DNA of 64,000 nucleotides from Shinella sp. CPCC 101442 (GTDB taxonomy: Bacteria > Pseudomonadota > Alphaproteobacteria > Rhizobiales > Rhizobiaceae). This document shows, one piece after another, positions 45,695 through 55,514 of the stretch (the first letter of the stretch is position 1; each line of letters opens with the position of its first letter). The notes beneath the pieces are model-generated. The model saw only the letters and a list, made by a program, of their open reading frames with translations, made no database searches and was not told the DNA's origin. The stretch lies in NCBI RefSeq assembly GCF_024704725.1, contig NZ_JALIQS010000002.1, positions 682,001-746,000 of the forward strand, read 5' to 3'. The position numbers and the translations under genes were made by a program.

Positions 45695-46789
45695 ATGACC
45701 CAAGCCCACCGGACCATGGCGCCCGCCGACCTTATCCTCGCCTGGTACGACAAGCACCACCGCGACCTGCCCTGGCGCGTGAGCCCGCCGATGGCGGCGG
45801 CCGGGGTCAGACCCGATCCCTATCGCATCTGGCTGTCGGAAGTCATGCTGCAGCAGACGACCGTGCAGGCGGTGAAATCCTATTTCGCGCTCTTCACCTC
45901 CCGCTGGCCAACTGTCACGGACCTCGCAAGGGCCGACAACGAGGATGTGATGAAATCCTGGGCGGGGCTCGGCTACTATGCCCGCGCGCGCAATCTCAAG
46001 AAATGCGCCGAAGCGGTCGCTTTCGAGCATGGCGGCATCTTTCCCGATACGGAAGACGGGCTGAAGGCCCTGCCGGGCATCGGCGACTATACCGCCGCAG
46101 CCATAGCGGCCATCGCCTTCAACCGCAGGAGCGCCGTGCTCGACGGCAATGTCGAGCGCGTCATCTCGCGCCTCCATGCCATCGAAACGCCGCTTCCGGC
46201 GGCGAAACCCGAAATGCGCGCTTTGGTGGCGGCGATGACGCCGGAAGACCGGCCGGGCGACTTCGCTCAGGCGATGATGGATCTCGGCGCCACGATATGC
46301 ACGCCGCGCCGGCCGGCCTGCGCGCTCTGTCCGCTCAATGCGGACTGTCGCGTGCTCGGCCGCGACGATCCCGAACTTTTCCCGCGCAAGGCCGCGAAGA
46401 AGGAAAAGCCGGTGCGCCTGGGCGCCGCCTTCGTGGCCGAGGACGAGGACGGCGCGGTATTCTTGCGCAAGCGTATCGAAAGCGGCCTTCTCGGCGGCAT
46501 GACGGAGGTGCCGGGCAGTCCCTGGACGGCGCGCGTGGACGGCGAGACGGGAACGATCGCCGCCCCCTTCCCGGCCGACTGGCAGCCCTCCGGCACCGTC
46601 ACCCATGTCTTCACGCATTTCGAGTTGCGCCTCTCCGTCTACCGTTCCATGGTGCCGCGCGGCATGGAAACGTGCGGCGGCTGGTGGCAGCCGAAGGCGA
46701 CCCTCGACGGCGAGGCGCTGCCGACCGTCATGAAGAAGGCAATTAAACAGGCCATACCCGACGCATTCGAAAAGACGAGGAAAGCATGA
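45695..46789 (+). CDS. mutY: Adenine DNA glycosylase MutY
   Basis: 364 residues. It removes adenine mispaired with 8-oxoguanine. The HhH-GPD core has SEVMLQQTTVQAV, the HhH loop LPGIGDYTAAAIAAIAF and the catalytic Asp region. The four-cysteine iron-sulfur ligand set is present (C-x6-C-x2-C-x5-C within CTPRRPACALCPLNADC). The C-terminal NUDIX-like domain (from FVAEDEDGAVFLRKR) checks for 8-oxoguanine. ATG 45695. The stop overlaps the start of the HAD gene (ATGA). Confidence 0.96.
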   Translation: MTQAHRTMAPADLILAWYDKHHRDLPWRVSPPMAAAGVRPDPYRIWLSEVMLQQTTVQAVKSYFALFTSRWPTVTDLARADNEDVMKSWAGLGYYARARNLKKCAEAVAFEHGGIFPDTEDGLKALPGIGDYTAAAIAAIAFNRRSAVLDGNVERVISRLHAIETPLPAAKPEMRALVAAMTPEDRPGDFAQAMMDLGATICTPRRPACALCPLNADCRVLGRDDPELFPRKAAKKEKPVRLGAAFVAEDEDGAVFLRKRIESGLLGGMTEVPGSPWTARVDGETGTIAAPFPADWQPSGTVTHVFTHFELRLSVYRSMVPRGMETCGGWWQPKATLDGEALPTVMKKAIKQAIPDAFEKTRKA

Positions 46790-47403
46790 CCAGCATCGAA
46801 ATCCGACACATCGTTTTCGACATCGGCCGGGTGCTGATCCATTACGATCCGCATATTCCCTTCGCCCGCCTGATCCCCGACGATGCCGAGCGCAACTGGT
46901 TCTTCACCAATGTCTGCACGCACGACTGGAACCTGGAGCAGGACCGTGGCCGCACGTGGGAAGATGCCGAGGCGTTGCTGATCGAGACGCATCCCGACCG
47001 GGTCGAGCATATCCGCGCCTTCCGCAAACACTGGCCCGAAATGGTCTCGCATGCCTATGTCGAGAGCGTCGCGATCATGGAGACGCTGATCAAGGAAGGC
47101 CGCGACGTGACGATGCTGACGAACTTCGCGGCAGACACCTTCAAGGAAGCGCGCAAACTCTTCCCCTTCCTCGACATGCCGCGCGGCGTGACGGTGTCGG
47201 GCGAAATAGGCCTGATCAAGCCGGACCTTGCGATCTACGAAAAACACAGAAGCGATTTCGGCCTCTCGCCCGCCCACACGCTGTTCATCGACGATGCACC
47301 GGCGAATGTCGAGGGTGCGCGGCTGGCCGGCTGGAATGCCGTCCTGTTCACCGATCCGGAAAAACTGAAGAGCGATCTGGCAGCGCACGGCATCGCGCTC
47401 TGA
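46786..47403 (+). CDS. HAD-family hydrolase
   Basis: 205 residues, co-translated with mutY through a 4-base overlap. HAD motifs: a degenerate motif I VFDIGRVLIHYD (nucleophile Asp, but Gly where a second Asp is common, as in the epoxide hydrolase/haloacid dehalogenase-like branch), motif II MLTNF, motif III Lys in IGLIKPDLAIY, and motif IV LFIDDAPANVEGA. The small phosphatase or dehalogenase substrate is unknown. Ends just before a strong terminator. Confidence 0.88.
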   Translation: MTSIEIRHIVFDIGRVLIHYDPHIPFARLIPDDAERNWFFTNVCTHDWNLEQDRGRTWEDAEALLIETHPDRVEHIRAFRKHWPEMVSHAYVESVAIMETLIKEGRDVTMLTNFAADTFKEARKLFPFLDMPRGVTVSGEIGLIKPDLAIYEKHRSDFGLSPAHTLFIDDAPANVEGARLAGWNAVLFTDPEKLKSDLAAHGIAL

Positions 47404-47425
47404 CCTGGAGGCGCAACCGATAAAC

Positions 47426-47464
47426 CGAAACGCCCGGAGCCTTTGGGGGCTCCGGGCGTTTTCG
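47426..47464. terminator. Terminator after mutY-HAD operon
   Basis: GAAACGCCCGGAGCC pairs with GGCTCCGGGCGTTTTC around a TTTGGG loop and ends in a T-run. The remaining 285 bp up to the ccrM stop (47465-47749) show no gene. Confidence 0.88.
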
Positions 47465-47749
47465 CATTTCCGGGACTGAAGGTACAAAAACCGGAAAAGC
47501 GATATCCTGCCTGCCGGGCCGGTTGATCGGCCATGGCTTTTCACAACGATTTCCGTTGCTTGGCCTGATGTATTTGCTGGATCACAGTAAGCGCCTGATG
47601 GTTAACATCACCTGAATCGGATGCGTGGAAGTTTGGGAGCCGCGTGTCGAAAGGCATGGGCGTCCGCCCCTTCCAAAACAGCCACAGCCCCCGGTGCAGG
47701 GAACACCGGAGGCCGCAGCTGGAGGAACGGGTATGTGGGCGTCGCCGGC

Positions 47750-48925
<1,176 letters not shown>

Positions 48926-49147
48926 TTATGGTTACCGAAGATGGTTACCAAAGACTGAAGAGCGAGCGAAATTCGTCTTATTTTTGCGAATGTTACATTC
49001 CGTACAAGGTCGCGCCGCATCCCATCGTCCCGACAAAAAACGCAGCCATCACCCCCAATTGGAGGGCTGTGGCTCTGTGCAGAACAGGATATCAAGTTCC
49101 CTGACGGACATCGTCTCACAGCACTCTCCTGACCATAGGAAACCGGC

Positions 49148-52100
49148 ATGGCCACCTTCGAAGGCAAATCCATTCGCGACATCATCGAAGGCACCGATGC
49201 CAACGACTTCATTTACGGTTGGGGCGGCGATGATGACCTCTATGGACTCGGCGGCGACGACAGGATCGATGGCGGTGCCGGCAATGACAGGATTTTTGGC
49301 GGGATATGGAGGGACACTCTCCTCGGCGGCTCCGGCGACGACACGATCGATGGCGGCGACCATAGCGACCAGCTCTTCGGCGGAAGCGGCAACGACATCC
49401 TGAAAGGCGGCGGCGACGACGATTATGTTGCAGGCGGTAACGGCAGCGACACGATCGATGGGGGCACCGGTGACGACAATCTCTACGGCGACACGGGACA
49501 AGACACCATCTTCGGCGGAAGCGGAACCGACAAAATCAAGGGCGGTTCGGGCCAGGACACGATCAAGGGCGGAGACGGCGACGACCTGATCATAGGGGAC
49601 GAGGGCTTTCTCAACACCCAGCTTGGCCTCGCGCCTCACGTCAAAGGCCTCGACGATATCCTCGACGGTGGAGACGGCGATGATCGCATCGCCGGCGAAT
49701 TCGGCAATGACACGATCACCGGCGGTGCCGGCAACGACTATCTCGCCGGTGGCAGCGGCAGCGACACCATCGATGGCGGCGACGGCAACGACCATATCGA
49801 GGGCGCCTTTGTCGAGACGATCTGGGACGATCTGACGGAAGGCTACAGCGAGGGCATCGCACCCAACAATAACGACGTCCTGAGGGGCGGCGCAGGCGAT
49901 GACTTCATCAACAGCGGCGGCGACGGCGGCAACGACATTCTGGACGGCGGTAGCGGCAAGGACGAGCTCCAGGGCGGCAATGGCAACGACACCCTGATCG
50001 GCGGCAGCGGCGACGATAAACTGAGCGGGTATGACGGCGGCGACATCCTCGAAGGCGGCACCGGAGCCGATACCATGGATGGCGAAGACGGTTACGACTT
50101 CGCATCCTACCGCAACGCGACCAAGGCGGTGACGGTTGATCTCACCAATTTCGACTACAACACGGGCGAGGCCACCGGCGATCTTCACATCTCCGTCGAG
50201 GGCCTGATCGGGTCGCGCTTCAACGACAGGCTCGTCGGCTACAACAGCGCAAACACGCTCGAAGGCGGAGCCGGAGCGGACACGCTGATCGGGGATGTGC
50301 TTCTCGGGGGCAAGCCTGTCTGGGGCGAAAGCTCCGATACGGCCGCCTACACCCTGGCAAGCACAAAGGTGACCGCCAGCCTCGCTTCCCCTTCCAAGAA
50401 CACCGGGGATGCGAAGGGAGACAAGTACATCTCGATCGAGAACCTGACCGGTAGCCGGTTTGCGGACGTGTTGATCGGTGACGGCAAGAACAACGTCCTG
50501 ACGGGCGGCGCGGGCAGCGACAAGCTCGACGGCGGCAACGGAAACGACACAGCGTCCTATTTCAACGCCCTTTCCGGCGTGACGGCCAGCCTGATGGCAC
50601 CCTCCGGAAACCGCGGCGACGCGAAAGGAGACAGCTATACCGCAATCGAAAATCTCGTCGGCTCGGATTTTGCCGACAGACTGACCGGTAACAACGGCGC
50701 CAATGTCCTTGACGGCGGCGGCGGCGACGACTGGTTCGACGGCGGTGCGGGCGACGACCGCCTTATCGGAGGCGCAGGCAATGACACGGTTGCCTATGGC
50801 ACCGCGACGGCGGCCGTTCTGGTCAATCTTGTCGCAGCCTCCAAAAACACCGGCGTCGCCAAGGGCGACACCTATTCCTCGATCGAAAACGCTGTCGGCA
50901 GCCGCTTCAACGACACGTTGATCGGGACATCCCGCGGCAACATCCTTGTCGGCGGTCGTGGTGCGGACAGGCTCGACGGTGGGGCGGGATCCGACACGGC
51001 ATCCTATGAGAATGCCGCCAAGGCCGTGATTGCAAACCTCACCTCGCCGTCCAAGAACACGGGCGACGCCAAGGGCGACAGCTACCATTCGATCGAGAAC
51101 CTGACGGGCTCGGCCTTCGCCGACACCCTGACCGGCGATAAAGGCGACAACGTCCTGACCGGCGGCGCCGGCGCCGACAGGCTGAATGGCGGCGATGGAC
51201 AAGACATCGCATCCTATTCGACGGCGGCGAAGGCTCTCACCGTCAATCTCGGCGCGCTCACCAAGAATACCGGCGACGCCAAGGGCGACACCTATATCTC
51301 GATCGAAACGATCAGGGGATCGAGCTTCAACGACAAGCTGATCGGCAGCAGCGCGGGGAACGACCTGCGGGGCGGCGATGGAAACGACAGCATTTCCGGT
51401 GGTGGTGGCAACGACCGGCTCGATGGCGAGAACGGCGACGACACCCTCAAGGGTGGCGACGGCAACGATACGCTGATCGGCGCCGCCGGTGTCGACAGGC
51501 TGGACGGCGGGGCGGGAAAAGATACGGCTTCCTATGAGACCGCCGGCAGAGGGGTGACGGCCCAGCTGGGATCGCCGCAGTACAATAGCGGCGATGCCTA
51601 TGGGGACAGCTACAGGTCGATCGAGAACATCACCGGGTCGAAGTTCGGCGACACCCTGAAAGGCGACGACGCCGACAACACCCTTTCCGGCGGCAAAGGT
51701 TACGATACGCTGATCGGCGGCTACGGCAATGATCGCGTCATCGGCGGCGAAGGCAACGACATCCTGTCCGGCAATAACGGGATCGACGAATTCCTGTTCA
51801 ACACGCGCTTTTCCTCCGCCGGAACAGACACGCTGACGGACATGAGATTCTTCTACGTGGACGGTGAAGATGAAGTCGCCAAGGACATCATCCTGCTCGA
51901 TCACGACATCTTCACGAAGCTCGGCCCCGTCGGCACCCTGTCGGAAGAGGCGCTGTCGATCAACTCGATCAGCGAAGCCACCTCCGCCAGCGACCGGATC
52001 ATCTACAACTACATGAACGGCTGGCTGACCTATGACAGCAACGGCAGCAAGGCGGGCGGGACCATCGTGCATTTCGCAACGGTCACCACCTATCTGGAAG

Positions 52101-52156
52101 AAGAGGAAAAGCCGTGGAGCTTCGTGCCTGAGCACACCCAGTTCCAGATCGTCTGA
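49148..52156 (+). CDS. Large RTX calcium-binding repeat protein
   Basis: 1002 residues with AGGAAA ahead of ATG 49148 and no signal peptide, as expected for type I secretion. The first about 300 residues are almost continuous nonapeptide repeats (GGxGxDxLx form, e.g. GGSGDDTIDGG). From about 50098 to 51640 the protein is built of about seven modules of 70-100 residues, each with a DTASY-type start, a NTGDAKGDSY-like loop and SIENLTGSRFADVLIG, followed by one or two RTX repeats. The end (from about 51800) lacks repeats and probably contains the secretion signal. No transporter genes are seen here. Likely an extracellular or surface protein; no enzymatic domain recognised. Confidence 0.9.
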   Translation: MATFEGKSIRDIIEGTDANDFIYGWGGDDDLYGLGGDDRIDGGAGNDRIFGGIWRDTLLGGSGDDTIDGGDHSDQLFGGSGNDILKGGGDDDYVAGGNGSDTIDGGTGDDNLYGDTGQDTIFGGSGTDKIKGGSGQDTIKGGDGDDLIIGDEGFLNTQLGLAPHVKGLDDILDGGDGDDRIAGEFGNDTITGGAGNDYLAGGSGSDTIDGGDGNDHIEGAFVETIWDDLTEGYSEGIAPNNNDVLRGGAGDDFINSGGDGGNDILDGGSGKDELQGGNGNDTLIGGSGDDKLSGYDGGDILEGGTGADTMDGEDGYDFASYRNATKAVTVDLTNFDYNTGEATGDLHISVEGLIGSRFNDRLVGYNSANTLEGGAGADTLIGDVLLGGKPVWGESSDTAAYTLASTKVTASLASPSKNTGDAKGDKYISIENLTGSRFADVLIGDGKNNVLTGGAGSDKLDGGNGNDTASYFNALSGVTASLMAPSGNRGDAKGDSYTAIENLVGSDFADRLTGNNGANVLDGGGGDDWFDGGAGDDRLIGGAGNDTVAYGTATAAVLVNLVAASKNTGVAKGDTYSSIENAVGSRFNDTLIGTSRGNILVGGRGADRLDGGAGSDTASYENAAKAVIANLTSPSKNTGDAKGDSYHSIENLTGSAFADTLTGDKGDNVLTGGAGADRLNGGDGQDIASYSTAAKALTVNLGALTKNTGDAKGDTYISIETIRGSSFNDKLIGSSAGNDLRGGDGNDSISGGGGNDRLDGENGDDTLKGGDGNDTLIGAAGVDRLDGGAGKDTASYETAGRGVTAQLGSPQYNSGDAYGDSYRSIENITGSKFGDTLKGDDADNTLSGGKGYDTLIGGYGNDRVIGGEGNDILSGNNGIDEFLFNTRFSSAGTDTLTDMRFFYVDGEDEVAKDIILLDHDIFTKLGPVGTLSEEALSINSISEATSASDRIIYNYMNGWLTYDSNGSKAGGTIVHFATVTTYLEEEEKPWSFVPEHTQFQIV

Positions 52157-52317
52157 CCGGCACGGGCCTTGATGGCCGGGCTGCAGCGGTGCGGCCCTTC
52201 CAGGCAAACTTCGCGGCCGCGAATATCCGCCCTCTCCCGCACGTTTCCCGATGGAGACTGTTTTGGCCTTGCCGACGGGAACGGCCGGGTTTTCCGCGAA
52301 ACCGAGGAGGAAAAGCC

Positions 52318-53991
52318 TTGCGACTGAAAGCCGCCTTCCTGCTTCTGGCGGGGCTTCTTGCCGCCACACAGACGATTGCCGCCGACAAGACGATGATCGT
52401 GCTCGATGCCTCCGGTTCCATGTGGGGACAGATAGACGGGCGCGCCAAGATCGACATCGCCCGCGAGACGCTGGGCACCGTGCTGAAATCCGTGCCGGTG
52501 GGCACCGAACTCGGCCTGATGGTCTACGGCCACCGCGAGAAGGGGTCGTGCAGCGATATCGAGCTTGCCGTGCCGCCCGGCGCCGGTACGGAAAACGCGA
52601 TCACCGCCTTCGTCAACAGTCTCAACCCGAAGGGCAAGACGCCGATCACCCAGTCCGTCCAGCAGGCGGCGGATATCCTGAAATACACCGAGGACAAGGC
52701 GACGGTCGTTCTCGTCACCGACGGTCTCGAAACCTGCGAGGCGGACCCTTGCGCACTGGCCTCGGCGCTGGAGAGCAAGGGGGTCGACTTCACCACCCAC
52801 GTCGTCGGCTTCGGCCTGACGGAAGAGGAAGGCAAGCAGGTCGCCTGCCTTGCCGAAAATACCGGCGGCAAATATTTCCAGGCCACCGACGCCGCGCAAC
52901 TCGTCGCTGCGCTGACGGAGACAGTAGCGGAAGCGCCGATGGCCAAGCCCAAGCAGGAAGAGGTGGCGGTGGCCGAACCGGAACCCACGCCGGCGATCGA
53001 GTTCAACACAGAGCTGGACAGCGTGCTCTCCGAGGGGGGCCCTTCGCTTGGCGACAACGACAACGTCTTCTGGCAGATCTACAGGGCGGATGCGAATGGC
53101 GCACCGGCCGGCGACACCGTGGAGACCCAGTACAAGGGCAAATATTCCGGCAACTACCCGGCGGGCAAGTATGTTGCCGTGGCCACGCTGCAGAGTTCGA
53201 TCAAGCGCGAAATCCCCTTCGAGGTCAAAGAGGGCGAGGTCGCAAAACCCTTCGTCAACTTCGATGCCGGCCTGGTCGTCGTCACACCGAAGCGCACGCC
53301 GCAGGATGCCGAAGCCGATGGCAACGCATCTGTCGAAATCGCTTTCGGCGATTACTCCACGACCTACTACGGCTTAGCGAAATTCTATGCCTCCGCCGGC
53401 GAGGTGAAGGTGAACGGTGCCATCGGCCCCTCCAAGACGTCCGAGACGTTTTCGGTGAAGGCTGGTGAAACGGTCGAGCGCGATCTCGTCATCGGCTCCG
53501 GCATCGTGCTCAACAAGGCCGTCTATGCGGAAGGCGGGCCAGAGGTTGATTCCGGCAATGTGTTCTTCGAAGTCGTCGAGGCCAAGAAGAGCATCGACGG
53601 CACACGCAAGAGCGTCACCTATAGCTACGGCACCGGCACGAAGCTCGACGTGCCGACCGGCGATCTCGTGCTGACGGCGAAGCTCGGCTCGGCAACCGGC
53701 GAGGTTCCAATCAGCCTCAAGGCCGGCGAAATGAAGGAGGTCGTCGTCAACCTCAATGCCGGCGTACTGGCTATCAGCGCGCCCGGCGCAAACTTCATCG
53801 AAATCCTCAGCGCCACGAAGGACATCCAGGGCAACCAGAAATCCATGTCCAACAACTTCGGCGTCGAATGGCAGGACACGCTGCCGCCCGGTGACTATGT
53901 GGTGCGCGTCAAATACGAGGGCGACACGGCACCGAAGGAAGGCAAGGCGACGGTCAAGGCCGGGGAGCGTTCGGAAATCACGGTGCAGTAA
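52318..53991 (+). CDS. Exported VWA-domain protein
   Basis: 557 residues from TTG 52318, which has a strong GAGGAGG site; the upstream extension lacks a better start. A signal peptide (about 1-23, ending TIAA) is followed by a von Willebrand A domain with the MIDAS motif VLDASGSMWGQ and later TPITQSV and VTDGLETCEADPC. The C-terminal two thirds are beta-type repeats with recurrent GNVFFEV/DNVFWQI and APAGDTV-like segments. Probably a periplasmic or cell-surface metal-dependent adhesion/scaffold protein. Separated from the RTX gene by 161 bp. Confidence 0.88.
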   Translation: MRLKAAFLLLAGLLAATQTIAADKTMIVLDASGSMWGQIDGRAKIDIARETLGTVLKSVPVGTELGLMVYGHREKGSCSDIELAVPPGAGTENAITAFVNSLNPKGKTPITQSVQQAADILKYTEDKATVVLVTDGLETCEADPCALASALESKGVDFTTHVVGFGLTEEEGKQVACLAENTGGKYFQATDAAQLVAALTETVAEAPMAKPKQEEVAVAEPEPTPAIEFNTELDSVLSEGGPSLGDNDNVFWQIYRADANGAPAGDTVETQYKGKYSGNYPAGKYVAVATLQSSIKREIPFEVKEGEVAKPFVNFDAGLVVVTPKRTPQDAEADGNASVEIAFGDYSTTYYGLAKFYASAGEVKVNGAIGPSKTSETFSVKAGETVERDLVIGSGIVLNKAVYAEGGPEVDSGNVFFEVVEAKKSIDGTRKSVTYSYGTGTKLDVPTGDLVLTAKLGSATGEVPISLKAGEMKEVVVNLNAGVLAISAPGANFIEILSATKDIQGNQKSMSNNFGVEWQDTLPPGDYVVRVKYEGDTAPKEGKATVKAGERSEITVQ

Positions 53992-54001
53992 AACCCGCTG
54001 G

Positions 54002-54030
54002 AACGGCCCGCGCTACAGGCGGGCCGTTTC
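54002..54030. terminator. Bidirectional terminator between VWA and ABM genes
   Basis: AACGGCCCGC (54002-54011) pairs with GCGGGCCGTT (54019-54028) in the 40-bp convergent gap, with T-rich edges on the plus strand. Confidence 0.75.
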
Positions 54031-54031
54031 C

Positions 54032-54379
54032 TCACGCCGCGTGAAAACTCCGGCTGTCTTCCGGCGCCTCGTCGCGGTCATTCAACCCATAATCCCTCAC
54101 GACATTCGCGATGCGCAGCCGATAGGCGTCGAACACGCCGCCGCGGCCGAGCGCCTGGGCGGCGCGGTGCTCTTCCGTCGTCCGCCATGCCTTCACCGCC
54201 GTCTCGTCGCGCCAGAAGGAGAGCGAGAGCAGGCGCGTCGGATCGGTGAGGCTGCGGAAGCGCTCGATGGAACGGAAGCCGTCGATATCGTCGAGAAGCG
54301 GGCGCAGGTCCCTTGCGGTGTCGAGATAGAGGTCCATGCGGCCGGGTGCCGGCACCACTTCGAAGATGACGGCGATCAT
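54032..54379 (-). CDS. Antibiotic-biosynthesis-monooxygenase (ABM)-fold protein
   Basis: 115 residues from ATG 54379. The dimeric alpha/beta-barrel pattern of ABM proteins is visible: [13 protein letters not shown], a [20 protein letters not shown] strand region, and [18 protein letters not shown]. It starts inside the stop of the NIPSNAP gene (4-base overlap), so the two related-fold proteins are made together. Substrate unknown. Confidence 0.85.
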   Translation of the reverse strand: MIAVIFEVVPAPGRMDLYLDTARDLRPLLDDIDGFRSIERFRSLTDPTRLLSLSFWRDETAVKAWRTTEEHRAAQALGRGGVFDAYRLRIANVVRDYGLNDRDEAPEDSRSFHAA

Positions 54380-54705
54380 GGTGCAATCCCCGGCGCATGC
54401 GGCAGGGAAACGTTCTTCAGGAAGATGCGGTCCTCCTTCAGGATGAAGCGCTCCTTGCGCGCGAAGTCGTAGTTCTCCCGCCCGAGCGGATCGATGGCGA
54501 GCCGGGCGCGATAGGCCTCGTAGGCGGCAAGGCTTTCGATGTTGTAGACGCCGTAGGCCGTGGTGGACGAGCCTTCGTGCGGGCCGAAATAGCCGATGAG
54601 ATCGGCGCCGCAGCGCGGGATTGCCTGGCCCCAGTTCTGCGCATAGGTGGCGAAGGCATCCCTGCGGAAGGGGTCGATTTCGTAGCGGATGAAGCAGGTG
54701 ATCAT
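54376..54705 (-). CDS. NIPSNAP-family protein
   Basis: 109 residues from ATG 54705. The NIPSNAP/ABM-like ferredoxin fold starts [18 protein letters not shown] and has a [20 protein letters not shown] segment. Function of bacterial NIPSNAP proteins is not defined. It heads a two-gene operon with the ABM gene and is divergent from an ArsR-type regulator that probably controls it. Confidence 0.85.
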   Translation of the reverse strand: MITCFIRYEIDPFRRDAFATYAQNWGQAIPRCGADLIGYFGPHEGSSTTAYGVYNIESLAAYEAYRARLAIDPLGRENYDFARKERFILKEDRIFLKNVSLPHAPGIAP

Positions 54706-54779
54706 CGTCGTCTCCTTGTTTTCACGATGCCCCCTTCTCCCACATTGCCATGCGCGAATGCTTCGGCTACCATCGAACT

Positions 54780-55457
54780 ATGAAAGAAGGACCGGATATT
54801 TCCCAGATCGGCGCGCTGATCGGCGATCCCGCCCGCGCCAACATGTTGACCGCCTTGATGGGCGGCCAGGCGTTGACGGCGACCGAACTTGCCGGCGCGG
54901 CCGGCATCACGTTGCAGACGGCCAGCTCCCACCTGTCGAAACTCGAGACCGGTGGCCTGCTGGTCCAGCGCAAACAGGGACGGCACCGCTATTTTGCGCT
55001 CGCCGACGACGAGGTCGGCCTGCTCCTCGAAAACATCATGGGCTTTGCCGCCAATCGCGGCCTCATGCGCACCCGTCCCGGCCCGAAGGACCCGGCCTTG
55101 CGCAAGGCGCGTGTCTGCTACAACCACCTGGCCGGCGATTTCGGCGTGCGCATGCTGGACCGGCTGGTGGCCGACGGCGACGTGACGCTCGATGGCGAGG
55201 AGGCCGACCTGACGGAGCGCGGCGAGGCCCGCATTGCCGCCCTCGACATCGACGTGTCGGCCCTCAAGGCCCAGCGCCGGCCGGTCTGCCGCACCTGCCT
55301 CGACTGGAGCGAACGGCGCTCGCATCTTGCGGGCTCTCTCGGCGAGGCGCTGCTGACCCGCTTCATCGCCGATGGCTGGGCCAAGCGTGAGCCCGACAGC
55401 CGCGCCATCCGCTTCACGCCCGAGGGCGAGCGTCGTTTCATGGCGTTGTTTCCGTAA
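54780..55457 (+). CDS. ArsR-family transcriptional regulator
   Basis: 225 residues from ATG 54780; ATG 54750 would add 10. The winged helix-turn-helix lies at about 10-85 (IGDPARANMLTALMGGQALT, then TLQTASSHLSKLETGGLL). The long C-terminal half has CRTCLDW and a final RFTPEGERRFMALFP, an arrangement of the larger ArsR-like regulators rather than small metal sensors. The CRTC pair could sense metal or oxidation. The 74-bp divergent gap to the NIPSNAP gene suggests it regulates that operon and itself. Confidence 0.87.
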   Translation: MKEGPDISQIGALIGDPARANMLTALMGGQALTATELAGAAGITLQTASSHLSKLETGGLLVQRKQGRHRYFALADDEVGLLLENIMGFAANRGLMRTRPGPKDPALRKARVCYNHLAGDFGVRMLDRLVADGDVTLDGEEADLTERGEARIAALDIDVSALKAQRRPVCRTCLDWSERRSHLAGSLGEALLTRFIADGWAKREPDSRAIRFTPEGERRFMALFP

Positions 55458-55468
55458 AGCACGACAAG

Positions 55469-55495
55469 GGGCGGCCCGAGAGCCGCCCTGGATTT
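55469..55495 (+). terminator. Terminator after the ArsR gene
   Basis: GGGCGGC (55469-55475) pairs with GCCGCCC (55482-55488), followed by GGATTTT. It lies between convergent stops at 55457 and 55515. Confidence 0.7.
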
Positions 55496-55514
55496 TCCGC
55501 AACACGATATCGGG

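Noticed and set aside
49049-52369. 1106-codon minus-strand frame opposite the RTX gene
   Set aside because: The sequence is the repetitive mirror of the RTX repeats (Val/Ala/Asp runs). No start signal or domain.
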